Source of the DNA: Macrostomum hystrix
Taxonomy: Eukaryota; Platyhelminthes; Macrostomidae
Direction of reading: 5' to 3'
DNA: 64,000 nucleotides
NCBI GenBank assembly: GCA_950097015.1
Contig: CATNEN010000030.1
Location: 1,721,001 to 1,785,000 of the forward strand
Both the position numbers and the translations under genes were made by a program. The notes below the pieces were generated by a model, which ran no database searches, was not told the DNA's origin, and worked only from the letters and a program-made list of their open reading frames with translations. Shown in pieces: positions 1 through 10,100 of this stretch (its first letter is position 1; the number at the start of each line of letters is the position of its first letter).

Positions 1-23
1 TCCACAATCCCTGATTGTCACAG

Positions 24-3000
24 GCCTGAAGTACCTGCATTCAGGCAGCATCCTGCATCGCGACATCAAACCCGGAAATTTGCTGGTCAACTCCGACTGC
101 CGACTGCGCATCTGTGACTTCGGCCTGGCGCGAGTGCACGGAGCCAGCACGGACGAGGCGGCCTCTCTAACTCTGGAAGTGGTGACGCAATACTATCGAG
201 CACCCGAGCTGCTGATGGGCGCCAGGGAGTACACGGCTGCCATCGACGTCTGGTCAGCCGGCTGCGTGCTGGCCGAGCTGCTTGGCCGCCGGATCCTCTT
301 CCAGGTGAGTTTGTGCCGGCTTTTTTGGCCGGCCCAGTAGGTCCTGAGTTCGAATCCTGGATGCAGTCAAGCTATAAGAAAACTGTATTGGACTATGGAA
401 CGACTTCCTTTTTAGTTGATTCTGGCAGCTTAGGACGATTCTGGGAATTTGGGACGATTCTGACAGTTTGGGAGGATTCTGGGAGTATAGGACGATTCTG
501 GGAATTTGGGACGATTCTGAGAGTATAGGACGATTCTGGGAATTTGGGACGATTCTGAAAGTATAGGACGATTCTGGGAATTTGGGACGATTCTGAGAGC
601 ATAGGACGATTCTGGGAATTTGGGACGATTCTGACAGTTTGGGACGATTCTGGGAGTTTAGGACGATTCTGGGAGTTTAGGACGATTCTGGGAGTTTAGG
701 ACGATTCTGGGAATTTGGGACGATTCTGACAGTTTGGGACGATTCTGGGAGTTTAGGTCGATTCTGGGAGTTTAGGACGATTCTTGGAGTTTAGGACGAT
801 TCTGGGAGTTTAGGACGATTCTGACAGTTTGGGATGATTCTGGGAGTTTAGGACGATTCTGACAGTTTGGGATGATTCTGTTAATTTTAGGGCGATTCCA
901 TAGATTTCGAGACGCTTGTGTCGGTCGCAATAGGTTCTCTTGGTTGAGAGGCCGATTCTATATATGCATTGTTGCTACTCCGATAGTTTTGAGATATTCT
1001 GTGACCCAAGAATTTCAATTAGAGCATTGCCAGCCAGAAATACCTCGAGGGCAATTTGAGTTCTAATCTAGGTGAGCCTACGTGACCCCGCGGTGACCCA
1101 GAGACCACCCGATCGCAGAATTTGTTTACGCAAAGCTATTTGACCTCTCTCCATTTTGGTTTATTCACGCAGGCTACTTTTTATTTGGCTATAAAGGCTT
1201 CTTGAATTAAGCAGCTAAACAGACAACTAGAGACGCTGTGGTGGTGGTGTGACGATGCCAGTTAGAATCAGAGACATAACGCCAATGAATTGGCTCAGTA
1301 ATCCAGCAGTGGAAGTATTTCATTGGCTCAGACAAGGCGTTCTCTAGACAAGCTTCTTTTTAAGCATAGTTCTGTGAAGATTGTTTATGAAAGTCGGTGA
1401 GCCACAAAGGGACCTGTCTTTAAGGGTACCCACAGATGGGTTAAAGGAGGTCGCTGACCCACAAGGTACGAGCTAGGTCGGTAAACCCACAGAGGAGGCC
1501 TGTGACCCACAGAGGAGGTCGGTGACCCACAAAGGAGGCCGCTAGCCCACAGAGGAGGTCGGTGACCCACAGAGGAGGCCGCTGACCCACAGAGGAGGTC
1601 GGTGACCCAGTGAGGAGGCCGATGACCCACAGAGTATGTCGGTGACCCACAGAGGAGGCCGCTGACCCACAGAGGAGGTCGGTGACCCAGTGAGGAGGCC
1701 GATGACCCACAGAGTATGTCGGTGACCCACAGAGGAGGTCGGTGACCCACAGAGGAGGTCAATGACCCTCTGATGAGGCCGGTGACCCTCGGAGGAGGTT
1801 GATGGCCCTCAAAGTACCGAGAAAAGGCCAGTAGGTTCAAAGAAATAAGGGGAACAGAATTAGCTTTGAGAATTATGAGTTTGTTGGGCAGAAAAAATGT
1901 ACTGATCTCCACAAATCGCAAAAACTCATAGGCAAGCACACCGCTGGGCCAGCTAGACCTGATCCTGGATTTGTTGGGCACGCCTGACCCGGCCGCGGCT
2001 GCCAGCCTGTCCGGCGCTTGCGCCGCTGCCCGCCGTTACGTCCGGCGGCTTCCGGCGCGTGGACCCCGCCTGGCCGCGGCGCTGTGGGCCGCCTCACCCA
2101 GCGTCACAGTGGAGGCGCTGCACCTGTTGGAGCTGCTGCTCCGCTTCAATCCGGTGAGCGATTAGTAAATAATAATAAAAATAACCGATGTGTATCGAAA
2201 AAAATTGTTACATTTTTTCAACAGCCGATATGTCTCGAAAAACTATCATTAAAAACTTTTATCATCAGCCGATATGTCTCGAAAAACCTTCAGTAAAAAC
2301 TATTATCATCAGCCGATATGTATCGAAAACTACTTCATGAATGCTGCGAAAACCGATGAATATGATTCGAAAGTGACTCTGTAGGTTCTTTAAAACCTAA
2401 CCACATAGAAAGTTAAAGTCGTAGATATTGTCAAACCGAAATTGTAATACTATGTATATATATGTATATGTACATAATTGTACATATGTTACATAAATAT
2501 GTAAAATCCATAATTTATTTAACGAACGAGCAATTCTAAGATGATTTCCTGCCTACTCGCTCATTTGTATCTAATCGACTAATAGCTGAAAAGTATTGTT
2601 TATTTATAAAACTTCGATTGCATAAATTTGAATACTTTTAAAGTGGCCTATTATGATTGCAAATTGTAGTTATAATGAAATTTAATTTAACTTTTTTGTC
2701 TACTTACAGTAGGAAGTAGGCATATGCATTCCTAAGTTTTTACTGAAGCTCTATAAATAAAACAATAAAAAGAAATGTGGCTATATTAAGCTCACACGTT
2801 TGGCGTTTACTTTTCGTGACGAAATGACCAAAAACTGCCACCCTCCACTCAAACGAAAGCGCACATTTGATAGCACACGTGCACTAAACTAAAAAAATGA
2901 CGAATTTCGGACGTATGAAAAGGATAAAAGAATAATGCAAACATGGAACTGCTATCTTAGGCTCGCAATCTTGGGAGGATGTAAGATTTAATTTCACAGT

Positions 3001-3998
3001 CCCTGTTTAAGATGATATCGAATGATTTCGATGACTATGCTCCGAGACGTCTACTAGTAGTAGAACTACGGTCTTGGAAACATTTAAATACACGAAAGTG
3101 CTAAATTAAACATAATTTTTTAGAGTCACAGATCAACCGCAGCCGCAGCTCTGTCGCATCCCTACCTGGAGGACGCACGCAATCGTTATCATTCGTGCAT
3201 GTGCACCTGCTGCTGCGTCACAGACAGCAAAGGTGGCAAAGTCTGGCAGCCTCGCTTTCAGAAGCCAGGAAATGGGCCGGAGCCGATCTTTGAGTTCTCA
3301 GCCAGCTCTGAGCAACCAAAGCCTCTGGTGGTCAAGCCGGACAGGCAACCTCCTAAGGACTCAGCTGCGCGGCCCGAAGCCGACGGTCTCGGCTTTGAAG
3401 GCAGCGCGCGGCGCCTTCTGACATCGCTGGCCAGGCGAATCAACCGGCTGGATCGAAGAAATGCCACACAGCCGCTGCTGCTGAACCCGAATGCGGCCAA
3501 CCTGGACAGGTTTCTCAGGTGGGTTCGAGTTGGGAATACCTGATAAATCTGGTAGGTTCTAGTGGGGAATCTCAGTTAAATCCGGTGAGTTTAACTGGGG
3601 AATCCCGGTTAAATCCGGTGAGTTCAACTGGGGAATCCGGGTTACATCCGGTGAGTTCAACTGGGGAATCCGGGTTACATCCGGTGAGTTCAACTGGGGA
3701 ATCCGGGTTACATCCGGTGAGTTCAACTGGGGAATCCCATTTTAATCCGATGGGTTCGTTCGGGGAATCCCAGTTAAATCCGATAGGTTCAACTGGGGAA
3801 TCCCAGTTAAATCCGATAGGTTCAACTGGGGAATCCCAGTTAAATCCGATGGGTTCAACTGGGGAACCCATATAAACTCCAGTGGTTTCAAGTAAGAAGT
3901 CCAATTACCAGATTGAATCAACTAGTCGTCGAATATTTCATCATTCCAGATCGACAGTAGCCAGAAGTTCGCTAGCACCACAACCACAGCAGCAGTAG
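24..3998 (+). CDS. NLK: Nemo-like kinase, 3' part (four exons)
   Basis: Proline-directed MAPK-like Ser/Thr kinase that acts downstream of Wnt, TGF-beta and Notch signals in nucleus and cytoplasm. Exons: 24-304 (the first border may lie outside the window), 1932-2153, 3124-3518 and 3950-3998, which join in phase and stop at TAG 3996-3998. Visible are the catalytic loop [17 protein letters not shown], the [10 protein letters not shown] block, [20 protein letters not shown], then [20 protein letters not shown], which is the NLK-specific Cys-rich tail, and FLRSTVA near the end. These match animal NLK in order and spacing. The N-lobe and glycine loop lie upstream of the window. The activation-loop TQE of NLK reads TLE here (170-178). 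The tail between the Cys-rich motif and the end is longer than in vertebrates. Introns 1 and 3 contain minisatellites. Family identity is secure. Confidence 0.93.
418..890 (+). repeat. 19-bp minisatellite in NLK intron 1
   Basis: About 24 units of a 19-bp motif built on GGACGATTCTGGGAATTTG, with variants in the last third of the unit. Lies wholly inside the first visible intron (305-1931). Short open frames through it are by-products of the repeat. Confidence 0.9.
1436..1800 (+). repeat. 20-bp minisatellite in NLK intron 1
   Basis: About 18 units related to CCCACAGAGGAGGTCGGTGA, unrelated to the array at 418-890 in the same intron. Two variants (GGTC and GGCC types) tend to alternate, and a longer block (1601-1640 and 1681-1720) is repeated, so the array has some higher-order order. 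Confidence 0.88.
2170..2340 (+). repeat. Short degenerate tandem repeat in NLK intron 2
   Basis: Four spaced copies of CCGATRTGTMTCGAAAA about 50-60 bases apart, separated by AT-rich sequence. The rest of intron 2 (2154-3123) is AT-rich and holds no gene I can support. Confidence 0.6.
3518..3890 (+). repeat. 33-bp minisatellite starting at the NLK intron 3 splice donor
   Basis: About 11 units of 33 bp fill most of intron 3 (3519-3949). The first unit begins with the last base of exon 3 plus the donor GTGGGT, and later units carry GGTGAGTT, GGTAGGTT or decayed forms at the same place. The array is therefore in register with the 5' splice site. Because 33 is a multiple of three, it is open in several frames without coding. 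Confidence 0.9.
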
Positions 3999-4250
3999 CA
4001 GCAGCTTCCACCTTGAGGACTCCATCGTTGGCCTTGCAGTAGAGGCAAGCATCGAACGATTAGCAAGGAAGGGATATTGGTGGACAGCCACACTGTCCAC
4101 AGGACAAGACAGACAGAACTTTCTGGAATCGATTCTTCATAAAGCAGAAATCACCAAACCTTTCTCTTGTACTCCATGCAATGGAGAAGATCTTTAACGC
4201 GCCTGAATTAGTCACTGCTCCTGGAGTTTTTTGCAACATTTTTAAATGTT

Positions 4251-4256
4251 AATAAA
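4251..4256 (+). promoter_or_regulatory. Poly(A) signal of NLK
   Basis: AATAAA lies about 250 bases after the NLK stop codon, in AT-rich sequence, and is the first canonical hexamer in the right orientation. Confidence 0.55.
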
Positions 4257-4683
4257 CACTTCTCAGGCATGAGTTTTCGAACATACTACTGTTAAATACT
4301 AACTAAGTAGTTTCGACAGCGAATGTGCGCTATAATGCTTATTAATCTTGCAAATAAGAAATGACTAATCGATTTAATCGATTATGTGTATATTTTAAGC
4401 ATCATCATTTTTCAATTTAAGTCTTTTGCAAGTTTTCAAACAAAAAAAATTTTTTTGAACAAAACTTAAGCCTAAATAATGATAAAAATTGGCTAATGCC
4501 CAAGCATTCCCTATCGAGTGTTTGCAGCAGGAGTTCCCACCTTTGATGAATTACTATATAGATATTTTTGCGAAGCGTTCAAGCATAAATAAGCATAAAT
4601 GTGAGTTGATAATAGTTTAAGAAAAAGTGAGGTATATGCTTTTTAAACAACAGGTTTTGAATTACATTATAGTTCTACTACAA

Positions 4684-6128
4684 TTGTTTCCTATTCTTCT
4701 TCTGTTTCCACTTCCTCTTCTGATTCCTCTTCCTCTTCTGTTTCCACTTCCTCTTCTGATTCCTCTTCCTCTTCTGTTTCCACTTCCTCTTCTGTTTCCA
4801 CTTCCTCTTCTGTTTCCACTTCCTCTTCTGCTTCCACTTCCTCTTCTGATTCCTCTTTCTCTTCTGTTTCCTCTTTCTCTTCTGTTTCCTCTTTCTCTTC
4901 TGTTTCCTCTTTCTCTTCTGTTTCCTCTTTCTCTTCTGTTTCCTCTTCCTCTTCTGTTTCCTCTTCCTCCTCTGTTTCCTCTTCCTCTTCTGTTTCCTCT
5001 TCCTCTTCTGTTTCCTCTTCCTCTTCTGATTCCTCGTCCTCTTCTGTTTCCACTTCCTCGTCTGTTTCCTCTTTCTCTTCTGTTTCCTCTTTCTCTTCTG
5101 TTTCCTCTTCCTCTTCTGTTTCCTCTTCCTCTTCTGTTTCCACTTCCTCTTCTGATTCCTCTTCCTCTTCTGATTCCACTCCCTCTTCTGTTTCCACTTC
5201 CTCTTCTGTTTCCTCTTCCTCTTCTGTTTCCTCTTCCTCTTCTGTTTCCACTCCCTCTTCTGTTTCCACTTCCTCTTCTGATTCCTCTTCCTCTTCTGAT
5301 TCCACTCCCTCTTCTGTTTCCACTTCCTCTTCTGTTTCCTCTTCCTCTTCTGTTTCCTCTTCCTCTTCTGTTTCCACTTCCTCTTCTGATTCCACTTCCT
5401 CTTCTGATTCCACTCCCTCTTCTGTTTCCACTTCCTCTTCTGTTTCCTCTTCCTCTTCTGATTCCACTTCCTCTTCTGATTCCACTCCCTCTTCTGCTTC
5501 CACTTCCTCTTCTGATTCCACTTCCTCTTCTGTTTCCACTTCCTCTTCTGTTTCCACTTCCTCTTCTGCTTCCACTTCCTCTTCTGATTCCTCTTTCTCT
5601 TCTGTTTCCTCTTTCTCTTCTGTTTCCTCTTCCTCTTCTGTTTCCTCTTTCTCTTCTGTTTCATCTTCCTCTTCTGTTTCCACTTCCTCTTCTGTTTCCA
5701 CTCCCTCTTCTGTTTCCTCTTCCTCTTCTGTTTCCACTCCCTCTTCTGTTTCCTCTTTCTCTTCTGTTTCCTCTTTCTCTTCTGTTTCCACTCCCTCTTC
5801 TGTTTCCTCTTTCTCTTCTGTTTCCACTCCCTCTTCTGATTCCTCTTTCTCTTCTGTTTCCTCTTTCTCTTCTGTTTCCTCTTCCTCTTCTGATTCCTCT
5901 TTCTCTTCTGTTTCCTCTTCCTCTTCTGTTTCCACTTCCTCTTCTGTTTCCACTCCCTCTTCTGTTTCCTCTTCATCTTCTGTTTCCACTTCCTCTTCTG
6001 TTTCCTCTTCCTCCTCTGTTTCCTCTTCCTCTTCTGTTTCCTCTTTCTCTTCTGTTTCCACTCCCTCTTCTGTTTCCTCTTTCTCTTCTGTTTCCTCTTT
6101 CTCTTCTGTTTCCTCTTCCTCTTCTGTT
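4684..6128 (+). repeat. 18-bp pyrimidine-rich satellite, about 80 units
   Basis: Unit close to TTCCACTTCCTCTTCTG with one more base, 18 bp, nearly pure pyrimidine on the plus strand for 1.45 kb. It lies between the NLK poly(A) signal and the 3' end of the convergent ITPR gene. Open frames cross it on both strands (Leu/Pro-rich on plus; Glu- or Lys/Arg-rich on minus) because 18 is a multiple of three. No start context, intron or family match suggests a protein. Confidence 0.93.
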
Positions 6129-6524
6129 TAAATCAAACAAGTTCAGCTGCAAAAGGGACATATCTTTAAGCGATAGAGGATGCGATATGAGAAGATTCAG
6201 TTTCTGAATAGATCCTGCAGTGCTTCGACTACAGTTCCCATTGCGAGTGTCTAAAAAAGTGAAAAGTGTAAAGAGGAAATATGAATATCCAGAGCGTCTT
6301 TGAAACTCCTTGCGAATCCGAGGTCCGGGCCGCTGCCTGGGTCTACTGCGCTGCCGGGTGCTGCCGTGGCTCGCCGTCCTCGTCGTAGGCGTCCAAGAAG
6401 CCCAGATGATGCTCAGCTGCGACCTCCTCAACCACGGCGGGCGCCCCCGAGGACGCGAGCTGGGCGGTGTGGTCGGCCATTGGGGAAGGTCGGGAACAAT
6501 GAGAATTCGAACCGCTCTGCCCCC

Positions 6525-6852
6525 TTCTCTCACCGGCAGTCTGTCCGTTCCCTCACCTTCCCTCACCGGCAGTCTGTCCGTTCCCTCACCTTCCCTCACC
6601 GGCAGTCTGTCCGTTCCCTCACCTTCCCTCACCGGCAGTCTGCCCGTTCCCTCACCTTCCCTCACCGGCAGTCTGTTCGTTCCCTCACCTTCCCTCACCG
6701 GCAGTCTGCCCGTTCCCTCACCTTCCCTCACCGGCAGTCTGTCCGTTCCCTCACCTTCCCTCACCGGCAGTCTGTCCGTTCCCTCACCTTCCCTCACCGG
6801 CAGTCTGTCCGTTCCCTCACCTTCCCTCACCGGCAGTCTGTCCGTTCCCTCA
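6525..6852 (+). repeat. 33-bp minisatellite 3' of ITPR
   Basis: About 10 units with the core CCCTCACCGGCAGTCTGTCC, 33 bp period. It adjoins a SINE at 6853-7054, and both lie just downstream of the ITPR stop, so they may be part of its 3' UTR. The stretch 6129-6524 holds nothing I recognise. Confidence 0.88.
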
Positions 6853-7054
6853 GGCTAAAGGCAATGGCACAGGCAAGGGCTGCAGGCAATGGCACATCAT
6901 TTGGTGACAGCAGACCTGCAGCCAGCCAGGTGGCAGCTCTGCCGTTCTGCCACGCCTGCGCCCCAAATGAATGTGGCCTCGCCGCGGAATCGAGCTCATG
7001 GATCTTGGCGCTAGAGGCAAACGCGTTAACCGCTCTGCCACTCACCCCCTTAGT
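6853..7054 (-). mobile_element. SINE family A copy, tRNA-like head
   Basis: On the minus strand the element starts with GGGGTGAGTGGCAGAGCGGT, has an A-box-like GGCAGAGCGGTTAA and a B-box-like GAGCTCGATTCC, and continues into a body shared with copies at 19323, 26640 and 54590. This copy is shortened in the body. It lies within 65 bases of the ITPR stop codon. Confidence 0.75.
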
Positions 7055-7117
7055 CTGCCCCTTCCCCACCTTCCCTCACCGGCAGTCTGCCCCTTTTTGC
7101 CCTTGTTCCGCGGGCTC

Positions 7118-10100
7118 TTATCTCCCCCAATCGCCACTGACCTCCGGCTGGGACACAGTCAGTCGATAATCCTCCTCGCTGTTCACTGGGCTGGCCTCCC
7201 TATTCTGAGCCTCCAGATTCAGCTGACGAAAAGAGGCCACTCGAGGCATGGACAGAAAGTCGTCATCCTCTGTCAAGTTGTCATGGTGACCGTTTCCATT
7301 GCAGCCGCCGCCTCCGCCGCCACCGCCACCGCCACCGCTGCCACCGCCGCCGCCGCCGCCAAGAACTCTACGTTGCCATTTTCGCTGCCTGTTGAGCTCA
7401 GCCCAGCGCTTCCGCTCCGCCTCCTGTGAGTGGATTGACAGTTAAGTTGAGAAGTGTTCAAAAACAAAGTGATAAGAAAAGGAGGCCGATAAATCGTCTG
7501 ACCTCTTCCTTCTGGTGCTGCACAAGATTCTTCACGTGCTGCAGCAGTTCGTCAATCTTGGACTCCGTGGAATCTTCGTCCTTGGCCGTCAGGCAGAGGG
7601 CTCGGTTCATTGGGAAGAAGTCGTACTTCTCTTCTAAAAGCTGAACACAGCGAGAGAGCAATGCCTGTTAGACAGGACTGATACATGTTAGACAGGACTG
7701 ATACATGTTAGACAGGACTGAAACATGTTAGACAGGACTGAAACATGTTAGACAGGACTGATACATGTTAGACAGGACTGATACATGTTAGACAGGACTG
7801 ATACATGTTAGACAGGACTGATACATGTTAGACAGGACTGATACATGTTAGACAGGACTGATACATGTTAGACAGGACTGAAACATGTTAGACAGGACTG
7901 ATACATGTTAGACAGGACTGATACATGTTAGACAGGACTGATACATGTTAGACAGGACTGATACATGTTAGACAGGACTGATACATGTTAGACAGGACTG
8001 ATACATGTTAGACAGGACTGATACATGTTAGACAGGACTGATACATGTTAGACAGGACTGATACATGTTAGACAGGACTGATACATGTTAGACAGGACTG
8101 AAACATGTTAGACAGGACTGATACATGTTAGACAGGACTGATACATGTTAGACAGGACTGAAACATGTTAGACAGGACTGATACATGTTAGACAGGACTG
8201 ATACATGTTAGACAGGACTGATACACGTTAGACAGGACTGATACATGTTAGACAGGACTGATACATGTTAGACAGGACTGATACATGTTAGACAGCACTG
8301 ATACATTAGACAGGACTGATACATGTTAGACAGGCACTGATACATGTTAGACAGGACTGATACATGTTAGACAGGACTGATACATGTTAGACAGGACTGA
8401 TACATGTTAGACAGGACTGATACATGTTAGACAGGACTGAAACATGTTAGACATGTAAGCAAGCTATCTGCCAGTCTTCACCCACCAGCTTATAGACGTG
8501 CAACTCCAGCGAAGTGTAGTCATTCTTGGCCGTGTCCTGCAGGTGAATGAAGAAGAAGATGTAGGCCCACATGTTGTGCTCGTTGCGTACGTGATAGTCG
8601 AAGCCCTGGCCGTGGTGCTCGAAGTCGTAGTTGCTGCGCGAGCAGATGAAGCAGTTGTCTCGCATGTCCACCTCGGCTGTCCACTTCATGTTGCGCAGCT
8701 CGCTGAATGTGTCCACAATGATGCCGAAGATGATGTTCAGGCCCACGGTGGTGATGAGGATGAAGAACACGATGTGAAAGACAGCCATCCAGAAGTAGGA
8801 ATCGAAGGTTGGCGACTCCTCACGCGGCACCATGTTCTGCGAGGTGCGCGAACTTGGCTAGTTGATTCAATTTCTAAAAACTTCTCAGAGTGTCTAACAG
8901 ATTCTAATTGTGCCTAACGATTTCCTCATGGTCTCATGATTTCCTCATGATTTCCTCATTCCTCATTCTCTTGTAATTTCTTTATTGTCTAACAATATCC
9001 TCCTTTTCTAACAGTTTCCTACGGTGTCTAACAGTTTCCCACAGTGTCTAACAGTTTCCTACGGTGTCTAACAGTTTCCCACAGTGTCTAATAGTTTCCT
9101 GCGGTGTCTAACAGCTTCCTACAGTGTCTAACAGTTTCCTACAGTGTCTAACAGGTTCCTACAGTGTCTAACAGTTTCCTACAGTATCTAACAGTTTCCC
9201 ACAGTGTCTAACAGTTTCCTACAGTATCTAACAGTTTCCTACAGTGTCTAACAGCTTCCCACAGTGTCTAACAGTTTCCCACAGTGTCTAACAGCTTCCT
9301 ACAGTATCTAACAGCTTCCTACAGTATCTAACAGTTTCTCACAGTGTCTAACAGTTTCCCACAGTGTCTAATAGTTTCCCACAGTGTCTAACAGTTTCCC
9401 ACAGTGTCTAACAGCTTCCCACAGTGTCTAACAGTTTCCCACAGTGTCTAACAGCTTCCCACAGTGTCTAACAGTTTCCCACAGTGTCTAATAGTTTCCC
9501 ACAGTGTCTAACAGTTTCCTACAGTATCTAACAGTTTCCTACAGTGTCTAATAGTTTCCCAGTGTCTAACAGCTTTGCATAGTGTCTAACACTTTCTCAA
9601 TCGTCAAAGGTTTTTGCTAACAATCTGAAATCCAGTAATTATTGTAACGGCCATTGTGTTGCCTAACAGGCTCTGTGTATCTAACAGCAATCCGGCTGTC
9701 TAACGGGCCCCAACCTCGAACAAGTCGCCAATGAGGCCGAAGCGCAGCACGGTCACGAAGCACTGGCTCAGGTCCGAGCAGAACATGAGGCCGCCGAAGC
9801 CGCGGCGCAGTCTGGCGAAGGCCAGCACGGAGAACAGGTACATGATGGCGATGCCCAGCACCGACACCCAGATTAGTGAGAGTCCTGGAACAGTTTAGCA
9901 TGGAATTGACGAAATGAATGCCTTATATTCTACTATAAGTAGTAGTCTACTAGTAGCGTCTTATTTCGTGGAATGGGGAGTCTATCCTAATTTCTGTCCC
10001 ATGCTGCTGTTGGTACCAATTTTACAACTGGGTGAACTGAAGCACTTGGGTCTTGCTCAAGGAATCAAATTGCTTCTTCTGGGCTGAGATTCGAACTACC

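Noticed and set aside
4627-6207. Long open frames on both strands (Leu/Pro-rich, Glu-rich, Lys/Arg-rich)
   Set aside because: They are translations of an 18-bp satellite; a period divisible by three keeps any stop-free frame open.
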